A stretch of 64,000 nucleotides of DNA, taken from the NCBI RefSeq assembly GCF_018613895.1, contig NZ_JAGGPH010000007.1, positions 496,001 to 560,000 on the forward strand. The letters are read 5' to 3'. Each line of letters begins with the position of its first letter. Positions within the stretch are counted from its first letter, which is position 1. Made by a program: the position numbers and the translations under genes. Below, in pieces: positions 1 through 7,664 of the stretch. The notes under the pieces are model-generated. The model ran no database searches. It worked only from the letters and a program-made list of their open reading frames with translations, and was not told the origin of the DNA. The stretch comes from Curtobacterium sp. ISL-83 (lineage in GTDB: Bacteria; Actinomycetota; Actinomycetes; Actinomycetales; Microbacteriaceae).

Positions 1-167
1 AGGGCGAACACGACGCCGATCCCGAGGTACACCCACTTCAGGACGGCACCCACACCGACCGTGCGGGCGTCACCGCCCCGAGCGCGGCGGGGCACGCGTC
101 GGGGTCTGGTCGCGGCAGGGGCGTCGTCGCCGGCCCGCGGTGCCCGGACGAGGCTCTCAGTCGACAT
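1..167 (-). CDS. Sugar ABC transporter permease 2 (partial, runs off left edge)
   Basis: The visible part encodes about 55 residues beginning MSTESLVRAP, an Arg/Pro-rich cytoplasmic N-terminus followed by the start of a first membrane segment (KWVYLGIGVVFA). The ATG at 167 overlaps the end of the preceding permease gene by 11 bases, the usual arrangement for the second (MalG/MsmG-type) permease of a CUT1 sugar importer. Identity rests on position after a binding protein and a MalF-type permease, because the diagnostic EAA loop lies outside the window. Confidence 0.75.
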   Translation of the reverse strand, partial: MSTESLVRAPRAGDDAPAATRPRRVPRRARGGDARTVGVGAVLKWVYLGIGVVFA

Positions 168-1068
168 CGTTGTACCTGAACAATCGGAGTTGGAGGAGCG
201 AGATGAGCATGATGATCGCGAACAGCACCCACGAGATGGCCGACGCGTACCCGGTCTGGTAGTCCACGAAGCCGTCCCGGTAGAGCAGGTTCACGAGGGT
301 GTCCGTGTGGAAGACCGGCCCACCACCCGTCATCACGTACACGAGGTCGAACACCTGGAACGACTGGATCGTCAGGATGAGGGACGTGAACAGGAGCGTC
401 GGCCGGATGCTCGGCAGCGTGATGAACCAGACGAGCTTGAAGCGTGCGGCACCGTCGAGCTCGGCGGCTTCGTAGCGCTCCTGTGGCACTCCCTTGAGCC
501 CGGCCACGAACAGGATCATCGCGAACCCGACGCTCTTCCACACCGAGACGAAGATCACGGTCGGCAGCGCGAGCGAGGTCGACTGCAACCAGGCGACGGA
601 GGGCAGCCCGAGCGCGTGGGTGAGGCCGCCGACGAGCCCGATGTCCGGGTCGAGCAGGAACTTCCACACCAGGCCGATGGTCACGAGCGACACGATCGTC
701 GGGAAGAAGAAGATCGATCGGACGATCCGGGTGGGCAAGCCCTCGCCCTGCAGCGCGAGCGCCGACAGGAAGCCGAAGACCAGCAGGAGCACCACGGAGA
801 CGACCGTGTACTCGAGCGTGATGCCGAGCGCGTTCCGGAACTGCGGGTCGGCGAACAGCTTGGTGTAGTTCCCCACGCCGACCCACGTCTGGGAGCTCGC
901 GCCGACGGTCCAGTCGAAGAAGCTGTAGTACAGCGACCGGAGGATCGGGAACAGCACGAACACGCCGAGGATGAGGAAGCTCGGGGCCATGAAGAGCCAG
1001 GCCGGCTGGAACCGGCGCCGGCGCCGCCCGGGAGGCCGTGCCTCCCGGGCGGCGATCGTCTGCGTCAT
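157..1068 (-). CDS. Sugar ABC transporter permease 1 (MalF/MsmF type)
   Basis: This 303-residue membrane protein is one half of the channel of a CUT1 carbohydrate importer. About six hydrophobic segments are visible, starting with WLFMAPSFLILGVFVLFP. The EAA loop that contacts the ATPase reads YEAAELDGAARFKLVWFITL. I chose the ATG at 1068 (MTQTIAAR): it lies 13 bases after the binding-protein stop, and the longer frame upstream would overlap that gene heavily. It is followed with an 11-base overlap by the second permease. No ATPase gene is seen; CUT1 systems often share one encoded elsewhere. The substrate is unknown, but the neighbouring arabinofuranosidase suggests arabinose or arabino-oligosaccharides. 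Confidence 0.92.
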   Translation of the reverse strand: MTQTIAAREARPPGRRRRRFQPAWLFMAPSFLILGVFVLFPILRSLYYSFFDWTVGASSQTWVGVGNYTKLFADPQFRNALGITLEYTVVSVVLLLVFGFLSALALQGEGLPTRIVRSIFFFPTIVSLVTIGLVWKFLLDPDIGLVGGLTHALGLPSVAWLQSTSLALPTVIFVSVWKSVGFAMILFVAGLKGVPQERYEAAELDGAARFKLVWFITLPSIRPTLLFTSLILTIQSFQVFDLVYVMTGGGPVFHTDTLVNLLYRDGFVDYQTGYASAISWVLFAIIMLISLLQLRLFRYNDVD

Positions 1069-1081
1069 GCGCGTCCCCGGC

Positions 1082-2341
1082 TCACTGGCTGCAGCCGGTG
1101 AGGCCGTTGATCGTCGTGCCCGCGTCCTTCGTGGCCGAGTCGACCGAGGTCCCACGCGTGATCTTGCCGATGAGCGGGACGTAGGCGTCGGAGTCGACCT
1201 TGGTCGCGTTCTGCAGGTGCGGCAGGTAGAGCCGGGAATCCGGCACCTGCGATGCGAAGACGGACACCGTCGGGTCGGCGGCGAGCTTCGGGTCGCTGGC
1301 CAGGTCGGTGCGGAGCGGCGGGAAGCCGGTCGTCAGCGAGAACTTCTGCTGCACCGACTTGCTCGTCCAGTACGCGAGGAACTGCTTCGCCTGGTCGGGG
1401 TACTTCGTCTTGGCCGAGATCGCGAGCGGCGCGGTGGACCCGAGGGTCACCGACTTGCCGTCGACGCCCACCGGGATCTTCGCGATGCCGAGGTCGATGC
1501 CGGCCGACTTGTAGCCGGGAGCGGCCCACGGTCCGTTCATCTCCATGGCGGCCTTGCCCGCCGAGAAGAGCGAGTCGGCCTCGGCGCCGGTGAGGCCGAC
1601 CGGGCTGATCTTGTCCTTCGCGACCAGGTCGGCCCAGGTGGACAGGCCCTGCTGCGATGCGTCCGTCTGCAGGGCGCTGCACCCCTTGCTCGTCACGATG
1701 TCGCCGCCCTCGAGCCACTGCAGGATCGGCCACATCTGGATCGTCTGGTTGTCCGCCAGGACGAGGCCGGACCTGCCACCAGACGTCAGCTTCTTCGCGT
1801 CCGCTGCCATCTCGGCCACGGTCGTCGGAGGGTTCGCGATGCCGGCCTGCTGGAAGAGCTTCTTGTTGTAGTAGAGGCTCAGCGTGGCGAAGTTGGCCGG
1901 GATCGCGTAGAGCTTCCCGTTGTACGTGAACTCCTTGACGGTGCCCGGGGCGAGCGCGGCCGTGTCGATGTCGTTCTTGCCCGTCCCCGTGTTCGTCAGG
2001 GCCATGACCGAGTTGGTCTTGACGTACTGCGCGATCGCGTTCGGGTCGGAGCTCGGCGCGGCGATGTCCGGCCCCTGCCCGGTCAGCCAGGCCGAGGGGA
2101 GTTTCTGCTGGATCGTGTCCCACGGCTGCACGGTCATGTCGACCTTGATGTTCGGGTGGGACGCTTCGAAGTCCTTGACGATCTGGGCGTAGCCGGGGCG
2201 ATCGCCCCCGGTGAAGCCGGTCCAGACCTTGAGGGTGACCGGTCCGGACGACGCCGACGAGGACGTCGAGCATCCGGACAGGGCGAGAGCCACCGTGGCG
2301 GCTCCGGCGACGACGGCGAGTGCCGCGTGACGCTTCTTCAT
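1082..2341 (-). CDS. Sugar ABC transporter substrate-binding lipoprotein
   Basis: A 419-residue extracellular solute-binding protein (family 1). It begins with a lipoprotein signal: MKKRH, a hydrophobic stretch, then the lipobox LSGC with Cys24 as the likely lipid anchor, then a Ser-rich linker. The mature protein has the family look (VWTGFTGGD near the N-terminus, AAMEMNGPWA in the middle) and a normal length. It captures sugar outside the membrane and hands it to the two permeases just downstream. An AAAGGAG ribosome site precedes the ATG. The gene lies 102 bases after lacI with no operator or terminator between them, so it is probably cotranscribed with the repressor gene. Confidence 0.93.
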   Translation of the reverse strand: MKKRHAALAVVAGAATVALALSGCSTSSSASSGPVTLKVWTGFTGGDRPGYAQIVKDFEASHPNIKVDMTVQPWDTIQQKLPSAWLTGQGPDIAAPSSDPNAIAQYVKTNSVMALTNTGTGKNDIDTAALAPGTVKEFTYNGKLYAIPANFATLSLYYNKKLFQQAGIANPPTTVAEMAADAKKLTSGGRSGLVLADNQTIQMWPILQWLEGGDIVTSKGCSALQTDASQQGLSTWADLVAKDKISPVGLTGAEADSLFSAGKAAMEMNGPWAAPGYKSAGIDLGIAKIPVGVDGKSVTLGSTAPLAISAKTKYPDQAKQFLAYWTSKSVQQKFSLTTGFPPLRTDLASDPKLAADPTVSVFASQVPDSRLYLPHLQNATKVDSDAYVPLIGKITRGTSVDSATKDAGTTINGLTGCSQ

Positions 2342-2345
2342 GAGA

Positions 2346-2359
2346 ACGCTCCTTTGCGT
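2346..2359 (-). promoter_or_regulatory. Ribosome-binding site inside a small hairpin, upstream of binding-protein gene
   Basis: On the minus strand this reads ACGCAAAGGAGCGT: a 4-bp stem (ACGC/GCGT) with the Shine-Dalgarno core AAAGGA exactly in the loop. The same 14 bases occur at 3488-3501 in front of lacI, so both genes of the presumed operon share an identical initiation signal. Confidence 0.55.
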
Positions 2360-2382
2360 TACGAGGGATGGTGGTGCGCTGT

Positions 2383-2404
2383 GGGTCGGGTCGGGTGGGG
2401 CGGG
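2383..2404 (+). other. Potential G-quadruplex motif
   Basis: Five runs of three or four G separated by one or two bases occur here on the plus strand, fitting the canonical G3N1-7 pattern. The site lies in the 102-base gap between lacI and the binding-protein gene, both on the minus strand, so the G runs are on the template strand for transcription. Folding is a prediction only. Confidence 0.4.
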
Positions 2405-2443
2405 TCGTGGTGGTCGTTGTGGTCAGGGGAGGTCTGGTGCGGG

Positions 2444-3484
2444 TCAGCGCTCGTCGGCGGCCGGCCGACAGCCGCAGGACTCGCGCACGACGAGCGTGAC
2501 GGGGAGCTCCCGCCGTGCGGGTGCTCGGTCGGTGTCCTCGATGCGGTCGAACAGCTGCTCGGTCGCGAGGCGGGCCATCTCCTCCGCGGGGACCCGCATC
2601 GTCGTGATCGCGGGCGTGGTCACCCGGGCGATCCCGAAGTCGTCGAACCCGATCACGGACACGTCCTCGGGAACGCGTCGACCCGCGTCGACCAGGACGC
2701 GCATCCCGCCGAGGGCCATGTCGTCGTTCGCGAACACCACGCCGTCGAAGTCCGCGCCCTCGGCGAGGAGCTGGCGCATCGCCGCGGCACCCGATTCCTC
2801 GCCGAGGTCTCCCTCGACGATGATCGACCGCTCCTCCACGCCGGCAGCTCGGACGGCGCGGAGGAAGCCCTCACGCCGGTCGACGCCGGTCTGGTGGTCG
2901 AGCGTGCCCGTCACGTGCACGAGGGCGGTCCGCCCGTGCACCTGGAGGAGGTGGTCCGTGGCGGTCGCGGTCGCTCCGACGTCGTCGACGCCGACGCTGA
3001 CGGCGTCGGCCAGGTAGGGGAAGTTGCCGATCAGGACGACCGGGAGGCCCGACTCGACCAGGCGCTCGACGTTGCGGTCTTCGATGGCGGCGCTCGTGAC
3101 GATGGCGCCGTCGGCGCTGCGCGAGCGCATCACCCGCTCGTAGGCGGCGACGCCGTTCTCCTGGTCGGCGTTCGTCGAGACGATGACCTGGGCGTCGTGC
3201 GCGTTCGCGGCGGTGGAGACGCCGGTCAGGACGTGCATGAAGTAGTTGTGCCCGAACACATGCTGGGAGGAGTTCGGCACGATGAGTGCGACGGCACCTG
3301 CGCGCTGGTTGCGGAGCGCCCGACCGGCGGAGCTCGGCACGTAGCCGAGTTCGTCCGCCGCACGCTGCACCGCGGATCGCGTGGAGTCGCTGATGCGCTC
3401 GTTGCCGGACAACGCCATGGAGGCGGCAGCGGCGGTGACACCGACGCGCTGCGCGACGTCCTTGAGGGTGACGACCTTGCGCAT
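2444..3484 (-). CDS. LacI-family transcriptional repressor of the arabinoside locus
   Basis: A 346-residue LacI/GalR regulator. Residues about 4-24 form the N-terminal helix-turn-helix (VTLKDVAQRVGVTAAAASMAL), followed by the hinge region and a periplasmic-binding-protein-like sugar sensor to the end, with the family signature VSVIGFDDFGIARVTTPAITT. Length is typical. It sits between the arabinofuranosidase gene and the ABC transporter genes. Two TTTATCGATT operators lie in its own promoter and a perfect TTAATCGATTAA lies upstream of the arabinofuranosidase gene, so it probably represses itself, the transporter and the enzyme until a sugar inducer binds. The ATG has an AAAGGAG ribosome site. 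The inducer is not identified. Confidence 0.93.
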   Translation of the reverse strand: MRKVVTLKDVAQRVGVTAAAASMALSGNERISDSTRSAVQRAADELGYVPSSAGRALRNQRAGAVALIVPNSSQHVFGHNYFMHVLTGVSTAANAHDAQVIVSTNADQENGVAAYERVMRSRSADGAIVTSAAIEDRNVERLVESGLPVVLIGNFPYLADAVSVGVDDVGATATATDHLLQVHGRTALVHVTGTLDHQTGVDRREGFLRAVRAAGVEERSIIVEGDLGEESGAAAMRQLLAEGADFDGVVFANDDMALGGMRVLVDAGRRVPEDVSVIGFDDFGIARVTTPAITTMRVPAEEMARLATEQLFDRIEDTDRAPARRELPVTLVVRESCGCRPAADER

Positions 3485-3487
3485 CCG

Positions 3488-3501
3488 ACGCTCCTTTGCG
3501 T
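3488..3501 (-). promoter_or_regulatory. Ribosome-binding site inside a small hairpin, upstream of lacI
   Basis: The second copy of ACGCAAAGGAGCGT (minus strand), identical to 2346-2359. The Shine-Dalgarno core occupies the loop of a 4-bp stem just ahead of the lacI start. Confidence 0.55.
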
Positions 3502-3503
3502 GC

Positions 3504-3548
3504 TTTATCGATTAACTGGTCTCACGATAGTGCTGTTTTATCGATTGA
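3504..3548. promoter_or_regulatory. Pair of LacI-type operators in the lacI promoter
   Basis: Two near-palindromes, TTTATCGATTAA (3504-3515) and TTTATCGATTGA (3537-3548), have centres 33 bp apart, about three helical turns, so two repressor dimers could bind the same face of the DNA. They match the perfect TTAATCGATTAA at 5560-5571. They lie immediately upstream of lacI, which leads into the transporter genes. Confidence 0.75.
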
Positions 3549-3552
3549 GCAA

Positions 3553-3588
3553 GAACGGCGTGTCCCCGTTTCCGAGGACACGCCGTTC
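3553..3588 (-). terminator. Terminator hairpin after the arabinofuranosidase gene
   Basis: A perfect 13-bp inverted repeat, GAACGGCGTGTCC / GGACACGCCGTTC, with a 10-base loop lies 24 bases downstream of the arabinofuranosidase stop codon. There is no long T run, but the minus strand continues TTGCTC. It separates that gene from the lacI promoter. Confidence 0.75.
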
Positions 3589-3612
3589 TCCTGCTGCGGT
3601 GAGACCAGGCGG

Positions 3613-5487
3613 TCAGTTCACCGCGAACACCTGGGCCTGGTTGCCGTTGCAGTCGTAGAGCTGCAGCGCCGTCTGGTTGGCCGTGTTCCCCGACGGGTCG
3701 TCGAGGCACCGCCCGGAGGACGGGTTCAGGATCGAACCGTTGGCCTGCGGGATCCACTGCTGGCCGCCAACGCCGTTGCACTGGTACAGCTCGACGTGGG
3801 TGCCGTTGGCGGTGGCGTTGCCGTCGGCGTCGAGGCACCGCCCGAGGGACCGGAGGGTGTGGTCCGACGGGTTGATCGTCCACTGCTGGTCGAGCGCCGC
3901 AGGCTGCGCGGTCTCGATCGTCAGGCAGTCGTAGAGCTGCACCTGCTGGCCGTTCTGCTGCAGGTCGTCACCGGCGACGTCGACGCACTTCCCGCCCGGG
4001 CCGATGATCGGGACCGCCACGGCGAACTTCTGCGGTGCCGCGCCGTTGCAGTCGTACAGCTGCAGGGCCGTGCCGTTCGCGGTGTTGCCGGACGGGTCGT
4101 CGAGGCACCGGCCGGACTGGGGGTTCTTGATCGACCCGTCGCCCTGCAGGATCCACTGCTGCGCACCGCCGCCCGTGCAGTCGTACAGCTCGAGGTGGGT
4201 GCCGTTGGCAGTGCCGTTGCCGTCTGCGTCGAGGCAACGACCGAGCGTGCCGAGGGTGCCCGTGCCGTAGGCCGTCCCTGACCAGTGCTGGTCTGCGGCG
4301 AGGACCGAGCAGTCCCAGAGCTGGACGACCGCGGTGTTCCCCCCGGTGTCGTCGCCCGCGACGTCGACGCACTTGCCGCCGGGGCCGACGATCGTCGACC
4401 CCGGTCCCCCGCCGGTGCTCACGCCCTGGTAGTTCTGCGCGACGACGTTCGCCTGCACGGCGTTGTCCGCCGCGTCGGTGCTGTAGCCGCTCGTCATGAC
4501 TCCCTCGAAGAAGGACTGCGTCCCCCGGTTCGAGTTGTCACCCCCGGCACCCAGCACGATGGAGCCCTCGAGCTGCATCGGCGAGTAGTTGCCCGCTGGT
4601 TCGGCGCCCTGGTACCACGTGGTCAGGGAACCGCTCTGGCTGTTCCCGCCCTTGAGCGCGAACTGGTTGACGCCGTTGTTCTTGAGCTCGGCGGTCACGA
4701 ACTTGCTGCCGTTGCCGGTGTTCGGCGTGTACGTGGCCGTTCCGCCCTGGAAGACGCCGTTCTCCAGGTCCGCCTGCACCCATGGTCCCTTCCCGGAACT
4801 GCCGGGGGCGTTGAGGGTGGACAGGTTGAGCGCGTCCATGTGCCCCTGGCCGGTGTCCTTCTCCTGGGTCTCGACGTTGCCGAAGTCCGAGCAGCACCCG
4901 TTGTTGCTGTTCGTCCCGCTCGCGACCTCGTACATCGACTCCGGGTTGGCCCCGCGCGCCGTCCCCTTGGCCAGCGTGCTGGAGATCCGGTACGCCACCT
5001 GGGGCGGCATGAAGATCCCGTACGCCTCGTGGCCGCCGACCGTGACCGGCAGCGCCGCTGCGTTCGCCGCGTGGTTGGCCGCTCCGGCATCGCCCGCCGG
5101 AGCGACGGTGAGGTCGTTGTGGTTCGCCGTCTGGTCGTAGATCTTCGGGATCGTGCAGGTGGTGCCCGCACAGAAGGCGTCTTGGGCCGGTGCGTTCGCG
5201 TACCCACCGGCAGCGAGCAGACCGATGTTCGTGGTCGCACCGTCCGAGGCGCGCTGCACCTGGTACAGCGGGCCGTTGTACGCCGAGAAGAGCGCACGCG
5301 TGGAGCTGTAGGCGGCGACGCACGGCGTGCTGGTGCTGCCGTAGACGTCGCACGACGACGCGGTCGCGGCGTCGGCGCTGGAAGCCCCGATGGTGGAGGC
5401 GAACAGGGAGCCGGCCACGAGCGCGAGCGCGCCTGCAGTGGCGAGGAGTTTGCTCCTCCGCCTGGCCGTTGGGTGGAGTCGATGCAT
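3613..5487 (-). CDS. Secreted GH54 alpha-L-arabinofuranosidase with two ricin-type lectin domains
   Basis: A 624-residue exported enzyme expected to cut terminal arabinofuranosyl units from plant arabinans and arabinoxylans. Residues 1-41 are a signal peptide (basic start, hydrophobic core, ASSADA). Residues about 46-352 match the GH54 (AbfB) catalytic domain: TPCVAAYSSTRALFSAYNG, the vicinal CC at 198-199, the likely nucleophile Glu206 in GNVETQ and the likely acid/base Asp317 in GGDNSN. Known fungal GH54 enzymes carry a C-terminal CBM42; here two beta-trefoil lectin (CBM13) domains take that place (about 366-490 and 495-624). They share repeats such as LGRCLDADGN and SGRCLDDPSGNTAN, which shows an internal duplication. 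It has its own LacI operator. Confidence 0.88.
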   Translation of the reverse strand: MHRLHPTARRRSKLLATAGALALVAGSLFASTIGASSADAATASSCDVYGSTSTPCVAAYSSTRALFSAYNGPLYQVQRASDGATTNIGLLAAGGYANAPAQDAFCAGTTCTIPKIYDQTANHNDLTVAPAGDAGAANHAANAAALPVTVGGHEAYGIFMPPQVAYRISSTLAKGTARGANPESMYEVASGTNSNNGCCSDFGNVETQEKDTGQGHMDALNLSTLNAPGSSGKGPWVQADLENGVFQGGTATYTPNTGNGSKFVTAELKNNGVNQFALKGGNSQSGSLTTWYQGAEPAGNYSPMQLEGSIVLGAGGDNSNRGTQSFFEGVMTSGYSTDAADNAVQANVVAQNYQGVSTGGGPGSTIVGPGGKCVDVAGDDTGGNTAVVQLWDCSVLAADQHWSGTAYGTGTLGTLGRCLDADGNGTANGTHLELYDCTGGGAQQWILQGDGSIKNPQSGRCLDDPSGNTANGTALQLYDCNGAAPQKFAVAVPIIGPGGKCVDVAGDDLQQNGQQVQLYDCLTIETAQPAALDQQWTINPSDHTLRSLGRCLDADGNATANGTHVELYQCNGVGGQQWIPQANGSILNPSSGRCLDDPSGNTANQTALQLYDCNGNQAQVFAVN

Positions 5488-5559
5488 GGTCGTTCCTCTC
5501 GAGCGTCATTGCTGGAGTTGGTCGATCGAAGCGCCGGGAGCAACACGGGTTGCCGCTGT

Positions 5560-5571
5560 TTAATCGATTAA
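5560..5571. promoter_or_regulatory. LacI operator upstream of the arabinofuranosidase gene
   Basis: A perfect 12-bp palindrome, TTAATCGATTAA, 73 bases upstream of the arabinofuranosidase start in an otherwise GC-rich sequence. It matches the two sites at the lacI promoter. The rest of the 263-base divergent gap (5488-5750) holds a short hairpin (CTGTCC/GGACAG, 5669-5685) and the ribosome site of the dehydrogenase gene. Confidence 0.78.
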
Positions 5572-5750
5572 CCACATCAAGTCTAGCCGTCAGCAGTCCT
5601 CGCCACCAGAGCCCGCTCCTGTCGGACCTGCTCCGGTCTTCGTCATCCGGCCATGCCGCCCGCGCGATCTGTCCACCCCGGACAGCCACCCAGGGCGAGC
5701 CGCCGACCATCGCACCTGAACGAGAACACAACTCGATCACAGGGAGTGAC

Positions 5751-6587
5751 ATGAGCGACCAGCAACAGCAACCCCCCGGCAGCGAGCAGGAACTGCAGCC
5801 GAAGGCGGACCACGGCGAGGAGTCCTACCGCGGCTCCGGCAAGCTCAGTGGCAAGCGCGCCGTCATCACCGGCGGCGACAGCGGCATCGGCAAGGCCGTC
5901 GCGATCGCCTTCGCCCGCGAAGGTGCCGACGTCCTGATCAGCTACCTCCCCGAAGAGGAGGACGACGCCCAGGACACGAAGCACTGGATCGAGGACGCCG
6001 GTCGGAAGGCCGTGTTGCTCCCCAGTGACGTCAGCGATCCCGCCTACTGCCGGAGCGTCATCGCGACCGCGGTGGACGAGCTCGGGGGCGTCGACGTCCT
6101 CGTGAACAACGCCGCGTACCAGATGACGCACGAGACGCTCGAGGAGATCAGCGACGAGGAGTGGGACCACACCCTCGCGACGAATCTCAGCGCGTACTTC
6201 CACCTGGTCAAGGCCGCCCTGCCGCACATGCAGGCGGGTGCCTCGATCATCGGCTCCAGCTCGGTGAACTCGGACAACCCCGTCCCGACGCTCCTGCCCT
6301 ACGACGTGACGAAGGCGGGCATCGCGAACTTCTCCGCCGCGCTCGCCGGGCTCGTCGGGTCCCGTGGCATCCGCGTCAACAGTGTCGCGCCCGGCCCGAT
6401 CTGGACGCCGCTCATCCCGTCGACGATGCCGCCCGAGCAGGTCGAGTCGTTCGGCAAGCAGACGCCGCTCGGCCGCGCCGGACAGCCCGCGGAGCTCGCC
6501 CCCGTGTACGTCCTGCTCGCGAGCGACGACGGCAGCTACGTCTCCGGAGCCCGCATCGCCGTGACCGGCGGGACGCCGATCCTCTGA
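5751..6587 (+). CDS. Short-chain dehydrogenase/reductase (YghA/GSP39-like)
   Basis: A 278-residue NAD(P)-dependent SDR oxidoreductase. It has a hydrophilic Gln-rich N-terminal extension of about 30 residues typical of the YghA and stress-protein group, then the cofactor motif TGGDSGIGKA, the NNAA motif and the catalytic YDVTK (YxxxK), with the preceding Ser-rich strand GSSSVNSD. The ATG at 5751 is chosen because AGGGAG stands 5 bases ahead and the upstream frame has no homology. It is followed 68 bases later by manganese catalase, so the two may form a stress-related pair. Substrate unknown. Confidence 0.9.
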   Translation: MSDQQQQPPGSEQELQPKADHGEESYRGSGKLSGKRAVITGGDSGIGKAVAIAFAREGADVLISYLPEEEDDAQDTKHWIEDAGRKAVLLPSDVSDPAYCRSVIATAVDELGGVDVLVNNAAYQMTHETLEEISDEEWDHTLATNLSAYFHLVKAALPHMQAGASIIGSSSVNSDNPVPTLLPYDVTKAGIANFSAALAGLVGSRGIRVNSVAPGPIWTPLIPSTMPPEQVESFGKQTPLGRAGQPAELAPVYVLLASDDGSYVSGARIAVTGGTPIL

Positions 6588-6655
6588 TCAGCACGACCTC
6601 GACGCGGCCCGCTCAGCGGTGCCGTGATCTGCACGACTGAACGAAGGAGCACGAT

Positions 6656-7537
6656 TTGTTCTTCCACAAGCAGGAACTCCAGTTCAAGTCGACGCCGGAC
6701 AAGCCCGACGCCGTCTACGCCCGCAAGCTGCAGGAGGTGCTCGGCGGCCAGTACGGCGAGATCTCGGTCGCGATGCAGTACCAGTTCCAGGCCTGGAACA
6801 TGCACATCCCGGGCAAGTACCGGGACATGGTCTTCGGCATCGGTGCCGAGGAGATGGGTCACGTCGAGATGCTCGCGACGATGATCGCCCAGCTGCTCGA
6901 GAAGGCCCCCCTCGGTGTCACCGGGGACGCGCTGCAGGACGACCCGACCGTCGCCGCGGTGATCGGCGGCACGGACATCCAGCACGCCATCGTCGCCGGT
7001 GCCGGTGCGCGCCCGGTCGACAGCATGGGCAACCCGTGGCAGGGCTCCTACATCACGGCCAGCGGCAACCTGCTCGCCGACTTCACGGCGAACGAGAACG
7101 CCGAGATGCAGGGCCGTGTCCAGGCAGCCCGTCTCTTCCACATGACGGACGACCACGGCGTGCGCGACCTGCTCTCGTTCCTGATCGCTCGGGACACCAT
7201 GCACCAGAACATGTGGGCGACTGCTGCCGCTGAGCTGCGCGAGTCCGGGCTCGAGGCGCTGCCCGTGCCGAGCAACTTCCCGCAGAAGAAAGAGAACCAG
7301 GAGGTCCACTACCAGTACCTCAACTTCTCCGACGGCGCGGAGGCGAAGAACGGTCCGTGGGCGAGCGGCCCCTCGTTCGACGGCAAGGGGGAGTACACGT
7401 ACCACGACGGCCCCACCACGACGTCGCCGATGCCGCCGCCCACCCGTCCAGACGCTCGGTACTACGGCACGACGGACATCCCGAACCGCGTCGAGAAGAT
7501 CGCGGGCACGGTGCAGGACAAGCTCAACAAGGAGTAG
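6656..7537 (+). CDS. Manganese (non-heme) catalase
   Basis: A 293-residue dimanganese catalase that breaks down hydrogen peroxide in the cytoplasm. The ferritin-like four-helix bundle holds the expected metal ligands: Glu35 (GQYGEISVAMQY), Glu66 and His69 (AEEMGHVE), Glu150 (NENAEMQGR) and His183 (RDTMHQNMW). Length is normal for the family. Translation starts at TTG, with GAAGGAG 6 bases upstream; the sequence from MFFHKQELQF on matches the family start. It follows an SDR gene and is separated from the next, convergent gene by a terminator hairpin. Confidence 0.95.
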   Translation: MFFHKQELQFKSTPDKPDAVYARKLQEVLGGQYGEISVAMQYQFQAWNMHIPGKYRDMVFGIGAEEMGHVEMLATMIAQLLEKAPLGVTGDALQDDPTVAAVIGGTDIQHAIVAGAGARPVDSMGNPWQGSYITASGNLLADFTANENAEMQGRVQAARLFHMTDDHGVRDLLSFLIARDTMHQNMWATAAAELRESGLEALPVPSNFPQKKENQEVHYQYLNFSDGAEAKNGPWASGPSFDGKGEYTYHDGPTTTSPMPPPTRPDARYYGTTDIPNRVEKIAGTVQDKLNKE

Positions 7538-7577
7538 CCATGCGGTGAGCGGCCGGATCTCGGTCGCCGTCGACGTC

Positions 7578-7615
7578 CGGCTCGGCCGCGCGGTGCATCC
7601 GCGTCGGCCGGGCCG
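7578..7615. terminator. Imperfect terminator hairpin between convergent genes
   Basis: CGGCTCGGCCGCGCGG (7578-7593) pairs with CCGCGTCGGCCGGGCCG (7599-7615) around a 5-base loop with one bulge and one G-T pair, followed by TTCTC on the plus strand. It lies between the catalase gene and the convergent ROK regulator gene. Confidence 0.6.
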
Positions 7616-7664
7616 TTCTCAGTCCGTGGCAGGTGGGCAGGCGGCTCGGCGGTCGTCGTTGCCC

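Noticed and set aside
971-3658. An 895-residue open frame on the plus strand
   Set aside because: Composition is of antisense type and it covers the binding-protein and LacI genes on the other strand.
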